From Prinia subflava (Eukaryota > Chordata > Aves > Passeriformes > Cisticolidae), in contig NC_086283.1 in assembly GCF_021018805.1 (NCBI RefSeq), positions 20,508,162 through 20,572,161 on the forward strand: a stretch of 64,000 nucleotides of DNA, given 5' to 3'. A model generated the notes under the pieces. It made no database searches. It saw only the letters and a list, made by a program, of their open reading frames with translations, and was not told where the DNA came from. Numbering within the stretch: the stretch's first letter is position 1; each line of letters opens with the position of its first letter. Shown here one piece after another: positions 48,386-62,100 of the stretch. The position numbers were made by a program, and so were the translations under genes.

Positions 48386-51367
48386 CATGTTGTATTTACT
48401 TGCATTTTAAAAGAATGAGGAGGGGATTTTGGCTGGGAGACTTATTGGGAGACTCAGATCTTCAGTGGTGAAATTAAAAAGAATAAATGGGATGGGTTTG
48501 CTGTGGCTTCCAGTCAGGCCTCTACTTGGAAGACACATACCAGAGATCTAAAGCAAACTGCTTTATATTTAAGAGATTAATGCAAGCAAACCTTAAATGT
48601 CTTTCTTTTCAGCAGAACAGAGGCACGAGCTTTTCTGATACAAATTGCTCCATTACATTAATTTCTTTGCTCATCTGTTCCATACCTGATATATTAATCT
48701 TTTCCAATAAAAGCTCCACATTTTTTGTGGGGTTTTTATTGGAAGTGCCAGGGTGAGCTCCACCTTTGTGGGGCACTGAGGCTTCCTACATGTCCCTGCA
48801 GGAGCTGGTGGCACACTTGGGATATCACCAGATGGATCTGGGATTTTGTGGGCAGAAGATCTTGCTCTGCCCTTACCCCAAGGGGAGCAGAGCAAGGAGA
48901 GCCCAGCCAATCCATGCCAAAGCTCAGGGTGATCCTAAGCCCAAGCTCGTGTGGCATAGCCTGGCTTTTAAAATCTCTGTTTAGTCAGTTCAGCATTGTG
49001 CTAAAAATATTCAGCTGGTTTTCAGTCACCCAGCCAAGCAGGGGCAGAGCGAGCCTGTTCCTGCCTGTGGAACACCTCCCACTCACCCACTCCCTAATAC
49101 AACAACCTCAGCTCAGCTCGGCACCTAAAAGCTTTTTCTTCAGGAGCCCGAGGCAGGAGCTATAATTGCCAGGTCATAAGTACCTTCTTTAAAACAAAAC
49201 CTTATTTATTCTTTCTCCCACACAGCACAACTGTTAATGGTGCAGGAGCAATTGTCTATTTTTCCCTTTATAACTACCTCCATTTTCCCTTATAACAGTA
49301 GAACTTGATAAGTACAAGTTTCTCTCAAGCAATGTTCCCTTTTGAACACAAGAATCTTTTTCTCTCCAAATATATTTGCATAGCAAAAAATATTCCTATT
49401 GCCTACTGAAGTACCTTAAAATATTTAGCATTTTTCTACCATGTTGTGGGGAAAAAAAAGTTCATCTAGATGATGTGGCTTAGACTGTTCCCATTTCTCA
49501 GAAGAAGTTTGCAATAAATATTCATCTTAACCTGAGGCATTGTCATTAATATTCAAACTCAGGCTTTTCAGCTTTATATTTTAAATAAGTGTTCTGGAAA
49601 TGTATGAATGGGCCCTCATTCTCAACAAATCCATGATCCACTTGGAGATGTATCTTTATATGCAGAATTATTGATAGGATAATTATGAACTTGTCTGTCC
49701 AAATCATTTGGTTCATTCAGCCCTTATCGTCAAAATTTGTTGTGTTGGAACATGCCTAAAACTCTTCTCCTCACTGAAGCGGAATAATCTGCATAGTACC
49801 AAAACCAGAATTTCTGAAATGTCTTTGTAAGATGTTGTCCCATGTGAGCACTGAGCAGCGCTGTTATGGTAAGAATTATATCAGCATTTCCTGTTGTGTA
49901 ATCAGTAGTGGGGAAATTATGCTTTATATTCTGTTGAATGTTGTAGTGATCGTGAAGCAGGGAGATGACTGAACCCGAGTTCCCCCTATAAATAGCAAAA
50001 TCAATACCCAGTGTTTGTCTGTGCTAAGATTGGTCTGCTTTACCACAGTGAAAATTGGAGGCTGCTCAAAGAGTGAGCTCTGGATAAATAATGAGCACTG
50101 GCCTTTACGGGAACATTTTAGGAGGTTGGGTAGTCAGTGCAGAAGAAGCATTTGTTGGCTCTAGGAATCCATCGAGCTTCAGACTGTGGCCAAATGCAAA
50201 GATGACTGAAATCCCAGTATTTCCTGAATTTACCCTTTTTAGGAAATCAGACCCTCAATATATAATAGAATATGCCATTCCTTTGGGAAACAAAACAGTC
50301 TCCTTGTCAAATACATTCAGCTCTTCAGCTCTGTGGTTCTCACAGTGTTTTAAGTGAATCAGTGTGAAATAGAGAAAGTTTGCAGTATTTAGTTGAATGA
50401 AGTATTTTTTAGAGCAGGAAAGGAAATCTCTAGTGCTTATGAAGTGGCAAGAAATTTTTAATGTGCACTTTCTCAACAGAACTTGCTGCATAGTCATCCA
50501 TGGCCAAAAATCTAGAGAAGAGAAATGTGCAAAACCATTTGCAGCCATGCATTGCATCAGAAACCAAGGGGAAAAGAAAAAAATCAGAATAAATAGGCAT
50601 GCCTATGAGCGAGCCTTACCACAAATAAATAAAACACATAAGTACATCATTTTATTATGCTTAATTGTTTTGCTAAAATAACACACTAATGACTATTGTC
50701 TTTTCATGAAGAAAGTCCCGAGCATGAAGCAAGACTTCGAAAAAGACCCTGGAAATTCTGCTTTTGGCTAAGAGATTTCAAGGGACCCTACAGCTGGGTG
50801 GGAAGTTCTGTACAACTAAACCTCTTAGAGTGCCTTATTCATTGCTTGTGTGCCATCTAATCCAATAATCTCCTAACCTCCCAACAAAGCACCAGCTTCT
50901 TTGCTGGGTGTACTGTCCTGTTCCTAATCCTGTCCATACCTGTCTGCCCTAATGGCACAGCCCAGGAGGGTCAGGGCTGTTCCACACCTGCCTTTTGGGA
51001 ACATCAGATGAAGAGATGACATGTGTTGAACCAGCAGCCACAGGATAGTCCCATGTATTTTCCTTTAAATCATTGTTGCTACAGAGGTGCCCTTGGTTTT
51101 CCCCATAAGGACAACAATCCCTGTCATGGCACCACAGCAGGGACAGGGATTGGTCTCAGTTAAAGGGGATTTTTGCCAAATTTTTGTACGACTCTTGATC
51201 TTTCTCCAAAAAGAAACCAAAACAAAGAAAGGTCTCACTCAGGGAGGGAACACAAGGATATGTATGGAAAAAAGCCAGGGCAGTGCACACATTTCCCTGT
51301 TCACCAGCTGCCCCCAGACAGGGAAGGGCGGAATTTTCTGAGGAGATGAGGGGGTTTGCAGTGTCTC
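48386..51367. other. Non-coding, no gene recognised
   Basis: Holds a GC-richer patch at about 48760-49160 where frames are open on both strands (146 codons plus, 79 minus) without any domain. Otherwise it is AT-rich. No known repeat recognised. Confidence 0.45.
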
Positions 51368-51545
51368 AAAATCACAGTGTTACATTAATGTGTAAACTTG
51401 ATAAAACCCCAAAGATCATCTAGTCTGACTGTTGACCATGTTCCCAGCTGGCACATCCACATGTTTTTGGAACCCTTCCAGCAGATGGGAATGAGCAGCG
51501 GCCTCCCACCACCCAGTCTAAGGATCCCCTTGCCATATTATCCCA
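51368..51545 (-). mobile_element. CR1 LINE 3' fragment (old)
   Basis: CCCCAAAGATCATCTAGTC followed by ACTGTTGACC, then CCCAGCTGGCACATCCACAT and GTTTTTGGAACCCTTCCAGC, match the reverse complement of a CR1 subfamily 3' region (roughly 'gaccccaaagatcatcgagtccaac...gccacatccacatgttttttgaacacttccag'). Many substitutions indicate an old insertion. The 3' end is near 51368 (AATCACAG); the inner limit near 51545 is approximate. Confidence 0.8.
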
Positions 51546-54500
51546 AGAAAAAATGGAATTCTTGAGCAGCATTCCTAAAAGCACTCATGAGTGGTCCATG
51601 ATAGCTGGTTTCTAAGTGCCAGCTCTAATTTAAGAACCCTCTAATAAAAAAACACGGCAAAAGGAGGGGTTTTTTCTTTTTAATAATTGTTAACTTCATT
51701 GCAGAGCTGATTAATTGCAGAATTTGGTGTGTAGACATTAAGAAGGAAAAGGGGATGAGATCAATATATACGGTATGTACTACACAAATAAAATTGTTTG
51801 AAACAGGGTATTTTGCAAGCTACTGAAGACTGATTAAAAACAGTTTGCCTAAATTTACTTTGGCTGCCTTGCAAAGAGGTTTTAATTTCATAATCACAAA
51901 TACTTCATCCTGTGTACTTCTCCCCCCACCGAATTACAGCGGATGAACACACAGAGGAACAGAATTAAAGTTTGGAAAAATTTAAATGTAGCATGTCTTA
52001 CATTTCCAGTGTTTCTCTTGGCAACCTAAATATTGTTTTAACTTTGTTTTAACTTGTGGTGTGATTATACATTGGCTCACATAGGGGAACTGCAGAACTC
52101 TGCATACTGAGCATCATTAAGCACTTTGGTGCTCAGTGGGAGTTTGTTCATTAGGAAGAGTGTGTTATGAATTTTACTCTGTGAGCATCTTCGTCTGTAA
52201 GAGGGAGGGAGAGAGTGGTAATGAGAAGGAGATATAAGATCAATCATTTAAACACACAAAACAACTAAATATAAATACTTCTGTTTAAAGGAATTAAAGT
52301 ATTGCCCAGAAGAAAAGAAGGATCAACACGAGGGCTGTGAAAGGAGTCTCCTGAAACCTGTTGCTAATTCTGTTTGGAAATTTGCATTATTTCCTCAGAT
52401 TTAATCTGTTTGGCAGATATCCACCTGTCTGCCATATTTTGCCTTTTGGTTTCTCATTTCTTTTTATGAATTATGGTATTTTTTAAAAAATCTTGGGTCA
52501 TATAAAGGTATAATTGTATGATATAACTTATTCTAATATTTACCCATACTTATAAGTAAATTCTACTTGCAAAAAAAGGGAAGCCTTATTTGGTAAAGAC
52601 TTAAAATTTACATGATTTTTAACCATTTTATAAACTCCAAAATTTTCACAGTGAGAATAACCTATAGAAGATGATTGCTTAAATCATTTTACACATCAAT
52701 TCCTAGGTATAGAAGACTATGTGGTCAGAGAGTGGATTGTTGAAGTTCGTGGAAAAGGATGTATTTTGTAAAATATCCAAAATAAATTTATTTTTCATTG
52801 CAGTGTTTAAAAAATGAACTATTTTTATATTCACAAAGGCCTCATTCTAAGGTTTTGTAATTCTGTTGGTTTCTCTGATGTATAAGTTTATTTACATCAA
52901 CATGAATGTGAAGAAGAATCAAACCCACTGTTTTGCAAATGTTTTTACAGTGCCAATGCAGTGTTAGACCTACCTGGCATAAGCCACATCCACAAGATTT
53001 TCCAACATACTTATTTTAGGTTAGTATGCTGTTTATATATGAGATGGCATATTTATCTCTGAACTTTAAAAACAAAGAAACAAATATTCAACAAGGAGAG
53101 AAATGTGAACAATGGACAATATCTGTTCCTTTAAATTATGTCTCCAAATATTTTTCCTCTATGAAAGTAGCAAGAGCTTAAGCAGCTCCTGCTGTCTTGT
53201 TGTTCGACATCCACTACTGCCCATCTGCCTATTGATTGGTAGGAAACTCCAAATGGGAATTTCATCTCATTAATCATGTCACATCACAGGGATTAGGACA
53301 AAAAAAATCCTTTATGCTTCACAGCAGCCATCTAATGCCCAGTAAGACAAGTGAACGAATATGATATGGATAGAATATCTTCCCACTAATTAAAGGTCAT
53401 CTGCTAAAAACTGAGAGTCAGACTGGCTCAGACGTGCTCTGCTCTAAGCCTGCACATCCTTTGCAAAATGAAAGCAGCAGTAAATATGTATTTCTAATTC
53501 AAATGTTAGCGGAGCTAGAGAATAAACCCATCCATTACAGAGCACTGCAGTGACAATACTGGCAGCAGTGGTTCTCCCTGAGCAGCTCCCTGCAAAACCC
53601 AGTCCCACTGATTGTCTCCTATTCCCTCCTCACACCACCATCAATATCCATCCACGTGGCACTTCCCCCTGCCACGCTCTGTAATCTCCTTACAGCACCA
53701 CCAAAATTGTTGCTGTCCTACTCATAACCCCCATAATCTACATCATAAAATACTCAGATTTTTCTAAGCCTGTTTGGTACTGCAATAAGCAGGAAAATGC
53801 AATTAAAATTGCTGAGATGTGCCCAAGCAGGTGAGGTGAGGTTTCCTTACAGTGAGGGCACCACTCTCACAGCAGATGAGAGGGACACACACAGCCTTGG
53901 AAGAAAGCCAACTTATTAATGGAATTTGACCATGCAAAACTTGTTGAAATCCCTCTAGAACATCAAATGCCACATTATAATATCTTTACTGAAGTCCCTG
54001 CCATTCCTAGGAAATCTTTAATTCCCTTTTAAGAGTATGATTTTTTTTTTTCAGTAATATTTTCCAAAGAAAGATTTATGGGATGTGTTTTAGTTTGCAT
54101 TTACGTTTTGCTTTGTCTCTATCTCTCATCTGTTTAAAAACAGATAGGTGGGATCTGGGCTTTTTTGTTGGAAAGAAACCTTGAAGGAGTAAGGTTTTAT
54201 TTTGATACAACTTAACAGTTATTTTTGGCTTTTGAGTTACTAGACAATTTAAAGCAATAAATATCCTTGAAAATATTGCTTATGATGTTGTATTTACAGT
54301 CTTGCATGTGATTTTTGTCATGTTAATGACTGGAAATGATGATAACACAGGTATAATTTTAATTAATATATTCACTAATGAGATATGCTAGCAAATAGTC
54401 TCTCTAAAACCAGCAGAATAATGGTGCACACTACTGGTGCAAAGACTGATAAAATATGGATATTTTAATGACTTATTATATGCATTTCGGAAGTTCATGA

Positions 54501-54832
54501 GCCTGCAGTTGTTTTGCACCATTTTTTCATTTTTCTAGCATTCTAACGAATTATTCAATCTCTGAGAGCGTTTTCCTGAAGCTAGATATTGCTCAGCAAT
54601 GCTTACAACCATTGGTTTTACAAAGATCATAACTTTAGCAGAAGGATCTGAATTTTTTTCATGGACATGTATCCTCAGAGAAAGTTCATGCCGAAACCTA
54701 AATGAAATGAAAAATAATAACATCTGTATTTCTGATACTGCCAAATCTCTAGGTAGGAGGCAAGGGATGAAGTCAAATATCTGATGAATAGCTGTATTCC
54801 TCTGCTGAGTAGATTTAAATAGGTTTTACTTG
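51546..54832. other. Non-coding, no gene recognised
   Basis: AT-rich sequence with a tandem TTGTTTTAACTT duplication near 52031-52052, a GAGGGAGGGAGAGAG run at 52202-52216 and a T run near 54041. No gene recognised. Confidence 0.5.
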
Positions 54833-54999
54833 CTTTTTCTTTTTCTTTTTCTTTTTCTTTTTCTTTTTCTTTTTCTTTTTCTTTTTCTTTTTCTTTTTCT
54901 TTTTCTTTTTCTTTTTCTTTTTCTTTTTCTTTTTCTTTTTCTTTTTCTTTTTCTTTTTCTTTTTCTTTTTCTTTTTCTTTTTCTTTTTCTTTTTCTTTT
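54833..54999 (+). repeat. Perfect hexanucleotide array (CTTTTT)n, about 28 units
   Basis: The unit CTTTTT repeats without interruption for about 166 bp; the last unit is shortened to CTTTT. It is a homopyrimidine/homopurine mirror repeat. It creates long spurious frames on both strands (alternating E-K on minus, F-L on plus) that should not be annotated as proteins. Perfection over this length implies recent expansion. Confidence 0.97.
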
Positions 55000-55890
55000 C
55001 CTAGACTTGCCTCTTGTCCCAGTCTATAAACCACTCTCCAACTGTCCCCTTACCAGACTTGGTTTCCTTCCAGAGGAGTATTTCCAAGCCCTCACCTGAT
55101 ACCAGACCTCTTTTATTTTAATCAAACAATCTCCACCCAGTCCTCTTTCTCAGCTCAGTTTATCCCTCCAATTTCTATTTCCCCTTTCTGTTCACCGCTG
55201 ATCTTCTTTCTGTATTTTATCCTGGTTTCCTTCCCATTCAAACCCACATTTTCCAGATGACCCCATCGAGGGTTTGCTGACCCTCCCTGTTATCCTGTTT
55301 TCACCCTTCTGCACTTGTAGCAGCTCAGGTGCCCTCTCCATTCAGAAACCCCTCCTATTAGGAACAGGGTCACTCATCCCAAAGGAGATCCAGGCTTTTC
55401 CCCTAAAGCTGCATCCACTCTCTCCTGGAGCAGCTAAGAGCAGGATTACACCAGGACTTGTTCATGAATGTCAGCTGTTCAAGGGTTTTCTGAGCATGAA
55501 TGAGGATGTGCAGGAAAAAAAAATAATGATAATAGCATATCCTATAATTTATTTTTTAAGCTCTTTAAGGCCACAGGTGTAGAGCTTCAAGCTGCATGTC
55601 CCCAGGGGCTCAGAACTGGCTGGGATGTCAGTGCAGCACCCAGAGAATTACTCGGGCTGTTTGCAGGAGCTGCTGAGCCCCTTCAGGTGCTCAGGCAGGA
55701 CTGGGTAAAGGGGCTGGAGAACTGGGATGTGACCCCACAGCACAGACCATCCTGTGCCTCTCCCCTGCTGGTGTCTGCACCCCTCCTACTCCTCACAACT
55801 GAATCCAGCAGGTTCCTGACACAGAAGGTCTTTGCAAAGTTCTGTGTGATGCAGCTACATATCCTTGCAGGCTTTGAATTTTGATCTCAC
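55000..55890. other. Pyrimidine-skewed, GC-richer block adjoining the hexanucleotide array
   Basis: From the end of the array to about 55300 the plus strand is strongly rich in C and T (runs such as CCCTTTCTG and CCTTCCCATTC). The block then continues GC-richer than average to about 55890. Frames of 65-102 codons occur but lack domains. It may be a diverged repeat whose pyrimidine-rich end seeded the (CTTTTT)n array; family unknown. Confidence 0.35.
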
Positions 55891-58800
55891 ATAGCTGTCA
55901 ATATTATTCACTTCTTGTGTAGTGACAGGCAATCACCTCAAACCTGACAAATATTGAGTGATCTACTCAACCTTTTGCCATTCAGAGGGAAGCTGACAAA
56001 TCTTTCTTCTTGGCTATCTTGTTTGTAACAACTTTTTTTTTGACCAAAGAACAGCACTTTTTTTCTTCAGACAGCAAAAATCTTCATCCCAAACTTCCTG
56101 ACATTCAGTGAGCAAGTCATCTGTTAGTACAGGAGCCCACACAGTGTAAAGCAGCATAATTCCCATTTCTTCCTCCAAACAATTATTTTAAATTCATCTT
56201 ACAGTGAGAGAGCAAGCTTAAAATAGGCTCCATACTTGAACATTAGTTCCAGCATTCAGCAAAGCAGATTTCAGTGAACTGAGAGGCATTTCTGTTACCT
56301 GGTGCCAAACCCAACGCCTCTGATGTTAAGATAAAAACATCCTGAATCTGCCCAGAAGGATAAGGAAAACACATTTTATGTGTTGCTTACATTCTCATTT
56401 GTCCCTTGCCAAAAAGACAGTGTGCTAAAAGCTTTCAAACTATTCACTTTTCTAACTGAAGCATTGCATTGTTTGTAACCTTTCAATCCAGTTTCTGGGT
56501 ACAGGGATGCTCTGGTGCTTCATGGCAGAGGTTGGACACTGGCAGTCCCCTCTTATTTAAATTTTGGGAGAATCCAAAGAACAGAGATGTTAATGAGGAG
56601 GGAATGATCTCTCCAGACACGTTGTTCACTGCACATATTGATTTCTAGAAGTTTAGCAACCATAATTTTATGAAAATGACAATTGAACAGCACATCTGGT
56701 GAGAATTCATTTATGCATTTTACATTTTTAACAACCTGGCTATTTTTACTCTTCTCATCCTCTCAAAGGGAGTACAATGTAATGAAGCATGGAGCTGGAA
56801 CTAGGCCACACCTCAGCTGGAAAATGTCAAATTCTATTATGCCATCCTCAAAAGCATAAATCATAGCTGCACATTTTTAAAAGTATAAATGAGGGAGGGA
56901 ACAACATAAAACATTTATTTGAACTCATGTAATGTATTTATAGTACAGAATATTAGAGTATGGGATTTTATTTATTTAATGTAGAAATATACCAAACATT
57001 TAAAAGTTGAAAGCTATGATACACAGTATCTTCTCTCTGCTGATAAATCTCTTTGAACACTGAACTTTCTTGCATCTCATTTTTTCTGGTTGCCAGCTAA
57101 CAAACTGACTTACTCAGTGTCGGAAACCACTAATTCCTTTGTCCCTTAAAATTCTTATTTTATATAGGACAATAATTTTTATTGTCTTAAGTTTAAAGAA
57201 ACACTAGACTAGTATAACATCCAGGAGTCCATATTTCACTTTTTTATATTAAATAGTACCTTTCATGCATGATTTCTCATGTTTCGTTGCTTAAATTATG
57301 TATGGGGAGGAAGCTCTGTCTCTTTGGCAGCAGCAGTACCATAGCTCATAACTATTCAAATAAATAAATAGCATTTACTCAGCCCTTAGGAGGAGGAAGG
57401 AAGGTTGTTAAACTCGCTTACTCTCCCTCTTTCTGTTTTCTTCAATATTCATTCTATTCCAACAAGTTTAAACTGTGGACGTTACAATAAATTCATCTTT
57501 GTGGATGTGTTCTACACATCTCCATTCTGTAACACAGTTTTTTAAAGGCTTTTCTGGATATTATAACAATGATTAGATGACATTTTTGGGGATAACTAAT
57601 ATGCTACATAATAATAAATTATATACATTCATGAGATATTTTTGCATACCATTCAGCCTGGAGTAGAGGAAGGTCTTGGAAGAGTATTTATAATATTTGG
57701 ACACCATAAGGATACTAGTAGGTTGATAGGGATTACAGATTATGGTATATTTAATGTATAAAAAGTTGGCTACATTCATTATTATGTAATTAAAGTGGAC
57801 TCAAACTCATCTCATACCATTAAAACTAAAACTATTGCACGAATGGCATTACTTATTATCTAGTAAACATGTTCTTAATTTGAGCTACAACTTCTATACG
57901 GCTAGAGCTTTTGAGATCCTAGTTAAAGCTTTTGAGAGACAAATTATCAGTAGCAAACCATTTTAAGAGCCGTTTACAGAACACAATTCTGTGTTCTGAG
58001 GCACATTTTGCTCTGTGCAGATTCTCCTATCTTAAACGCAGGGATTTTATCCTGCATCCTCAGGTGTATGAACAACAGCCTCTGGGGTGTTATCTCTTCT
58101 CATGTCCTTTATCCAGAGAGATCTTGTGCAGCCAGACTTTGAGGGTTTGTTTCTGACTTAGCCTGGGATCAGTGGATGAGGATCTTTCCCAATTAATATT
58201 TCTGTTATCCACGTGTGTCTGTGATCCAGTAGAAATGTAAACTTGGAATAGCCTGGTGCAGTCTGTGCTGCTCTGTTGTTCTGTAGGCATTTATTCCCTC
58301 ACTCCTGTCTCAGTACATCCAATTGCCTGTGGTTTAGGAGACATTAAACTCTCAGTGGAGCACAGATGACCATCCACTGCTTTGACCAACACTGAAACCA
58401 CGGTGGACAAACTTTTGGATCAGACATTTAAACCCAGATTAGAAAGTGGAGGACAGGTGGAGGATACTCCTGAGCCCGTTTTGCTGAGGACTTGCATTCC
58501 AGAATCTCACATCTGCTGGTGCTTCCCGGCTGCTGAACACGTGTGTCCCTGTGCCACACTGCTGGAGGCCATCCAAGCAGTGACAGGGTTTTCTGTTGTC
58601 ACGTTCATTCATTCATCTGGAATTCCTGATCCTGGATCTGAAGGGGAAGGAAGTGCAGGCTTTTTGCTGAGAACTGTCTAAGGTCACTCTTGGATGGGAT
58701 GGGGCAGGAGGGAAAAGAGAATTTTCTCTACTCAGTGATACACACACCAACCTGTATAAATGCATAAACTACCTGATCTTTTTATTTTCTTCACTGAGCA

Positions 58801-59055
58801 GACCATGTAGTTTTTTATTACTTTCAAGAGAAAGCTCTTGATCCTAACAATGCTGATGCCATTTAACTTCATAGTGTATCATTTTTTACAAGCTTAAATC
58901 TACACTCTTCCTGTGCAGTAGAAGTTTCAGCATTGAACATTTGAAATCTTATCTCACATGCTTTTCTGACTGATTTAATCTCTTCGGCTCTAAACCGTCT
59001 GTCTGAAGTCACTGCAGAATGGATCAAGAGGGGAACACTCAGCTCAATTAGAAGG
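55891..59055. other. Non-coding, no gene recognised
   Basis: AT-rich sequence. At 57322-57353 a short string weakly resembles the 5' end of U4 snRNA, but too little to call. The frame at 58382-58681 (99 codons) has an acidic, protein-like first third but does not start at ATG and shows no known motif. Confidence 0.5.
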
Positions 59056-59100
59056 AGGTTAAGAAGCTATTCTTGAGCTATTCTTAAGAGTTCTTAACCT
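59056..59100. repeat. Inverted repeat, 10-bp arms
   Basis: AGGTTAAGAA (59056-59065) and TTCTTAACCT (59091-59100) are exact reverse complements with a 25-nt spacer. The spacer contains a direct repeat of AGCTATTCTT. Further CTTAAG/CTCTTAA strings follow. Confidence 0.8.
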
Positions 59101-62100
59101 ACTCTTAAAATTTTAAGGTGCTTTTCTTAGACCGAAGTGTTGCAAGGAGTAAGTTGAAGACTTAAAGGTGAAGCCAGATAGTTTAAGAATATTACAGTTT
59201 GCCTTGTACAGTCTCAGCAGGGATTTCTTTCCCTTGCTGACCACCTCATGCCCACAGCACAACCCAGCTTCACTCTGGGCTGCACAGCCCTGTGTCACAG
59301 CCAGACTGGAAAGCAGGTGGTGAATCAAAGGAGCTTTAAAAAACAATGAGGCATTTGAAGGAAAAAAAGTAAAAATAGAAGTCAGGGCATGAGCAAGCTG
59401 GAAGGGGAGGCTGTTCCCCGGCAGCAGGGACTGAGCAAAGGGCAGACAACACCCTGTGCAGTCAGTAAAGTGTTAATGTTCAGTGGCTCTGCTCAGCCCT
59501 CATTCCTGCTAATTTCCAGCCTTCCTCTACAACACTTAACTTAGAAGTCAGCAGAAACCGGGTTTTTCAGTGTTTGAGCAGACATTTGGCAACTTGTGAA
59601 GTGTCAGATGAGTACTGGTGAATTTGAGAACTGGGGTGAACGCTTGTGTCAGGGAAGGAAAAATCTTCACAGCAGAAAGCATGCTCTAACCTGAGAGTGG
59701 AGATACCTGAAATAAAGAAACTTTTGTCTGTTGCAGTTGCGTTAAAAGCCAAATCCTGCACTGCTGACACTTACAGACTTTACAACTATTGAAACCTGGT
59801 TTAAGGGACTGGCTGCATACTGGAGACTTAGTCAGTATAAATGGAAGGTTTAAACTGTGGTCTAAACATGACTTACCATGAGAGATCGTGGCTGAAAAGT
59901 CCTATTTAAAGTGCCAACAAAGCAGAGAGAGCAGTCTGTAGGATTTAGGAAAGCAGGATTCCTGCTGGGGTGTCCTGTCCAACATCAAGGCTTTGGAAGT
60001 CAGGGCAGTGAGAGTTCTCCTGCCTTGGTTCCTAGGGTGCAGTCCCAAAGAAGTGCACACGTCCAAGTGTTCAGCCTTCCTCATTTTTTCTAACCCCACC
60101 GGGACATAGTCCCTTCTCTATGGATTCTCATCTACATGATAAAATGCTTCATAAATCTAAAACATAATTCACTGGACTATTGTTAGGGGAATTTTAGATT
60201 TATCATCACTCCTACTAATTCCATTTAATCTATTAATTTACCTTCTATTAATTTATCACAGCTTTCTGGGCTGGGTGGTTTTTTTTCCCCACTCATCTGC
60301 GAGGTATTGGATGCTGACAGTGACGGAAACCTCACAGGAAGCATTGACAAGGTCTGAAAAATAATTCTGGAGCCCTTGTGTTGCTAAGGAAGTTTCATCA
60401 GTAGAACCAACGATTTGAGATTGTTTTCTCAGCAGTGCATGAGATAAATGAGAACTATTTCCAGATTCAGTAATTTTGAAATCTGAAGGAACAATCTTAT
60501 TAGTATACTGGCCACCCTGAACAGAATGCATCAAAAAAGATTAATAGGGAACAGGGATACCTGTTTTCTTTCAAAGAAAAAAAGCCCTGCAAAAATATTA
60601 CATGGAGCTTTTTTTAACTACTTCATTTTCTATTAAATGTAAAATTCTATATGTTTTGTATAACTACCTTTTCATTCTGCATTTCTGGGATAACAAATTG
60701 GTAAATCAAAAAAAAAAAAACAGGTGAAATTTATTAAATTATAAAAGAAGACTTTTCTGTGAGGTCTGAGCTGTGGAATATTTTATGTGATATCTTCCAA
60801 AATTTTCCCAGTGGGTAAAAGAATCTCTCAGGAAAACTCTGTTTACACAGTTTAACCCAAGATGCATCTGTATTGAAACAAGAAGGAAATTTGCTTTCCC
60901 ACCAGGTACAAAATTTGACTGTTTCAAAATCCCCCACCCTCAAGTGACAAAAAAACCCCAAAACCAGCAACAATCCTTATAAATAATGTGAACGCAAAAG
61001 TCTATGCCTAACTACAAACAAAGAGCAACTTTTGTTTGTTGAATCTCTTCCCTATATACAGCAACATGTTATTAAACATGAAATATCCCACTTCCATTGG
61101 AGCAGGAGAGGCAGGTGATCCATTCCTGTAGCTCCAGCATTCTTGAACCACCCGAGGGGAATACACGACACAAATCTGTGTAGCTCAATTTAACGTGCCT
61201 GGTTAAACGAGCACAAACGTTCCTGTGCAGTGCATTTGCAGCACACAGACATTTGTGTCACAGTATCCTACTCAGTATCTATTTGGAAGGTAATTGGAGG
61301 GGATGAAACCTTTGAAAGGGATCATTAGAATATGTAGAATAATTCTGAAACAACAACAAAAAAAACCCTGCTTTTTTTTAAAGTTAGTTTAACTGAGCTA
61401 CTTCCAAACAAAAGCACATTCTGGTAATGATAATTGTTGACCTGCATTTCAGTTAAGAATCTATTTTTTTATTAGAATTATAATCTTTAATTTTTACTTC
61501 AAGTGTTGTGTGTTCACTGTATAATACTATAAATCATAATCCTATTTTAACAGTAATTACTCTGGCGTTAATTCAGCACTTAGCAATTTTCAAAGTGCAT
61601 TTGACTGACTCACAAATAAAATCTCTCCAGGTTCAAAGTGTCTTCGTTTTGATGTGGATCTGAATTGGGAGATTTCTGGTGATTTCTTTTGCCAAAAAAA
61701 ATAGATCACATCTATTTTTGGGCTCTAGGTTTCTAATTCTCAGACAGTGGCATGAATCACTGAATATATTTCCCAAGACTGAGCTTCCAAGCCCTTCAGA
61801 CTCAGCCCAGCTGGTGTCAGTCAGCAGAACTTCCCTGCTCCCTGCTCAGCTGGCCTTGTGCAAGAGCTCTCTTGTGCTTTTAGGCAATTCTCTTTTCTGA
61901 TGTTTTGATTTTCCTTTGCCTTTTCTCACCTCTCTGCAGCAGTTTCAGACTATCAGTCCATGAAGGCCCGAGTTATTCTGGGGGACAGCTCATTTGTAAC
62001 TGCATTGTTTTGTTGTTTTTCCCCTGGGGCAATACAATGTGGGTTGGAAGTGTTGGTTTGCATTTACAGAGAGTAGTTAATCTGATCAAAGTGCTCAGAA

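Noticed and set aside
54675..55099. Long E-K repeat frame (minus) and F-L repeat frame (plus)
   Set aside because: Both are direct products of the (CTTTTT)n array and have no independent coding evidence.
57322..57353. Short resemblance to the 5' end of U4 snRNA (CTTTGGCAGCAGCAGTACCATAGC)
   Set aside because: Only about 30 bp align, with several mismatches, and nothing of the remaining U4 sequence (second stem-loop, Sm site) follows; too little for even a pseudogene call.
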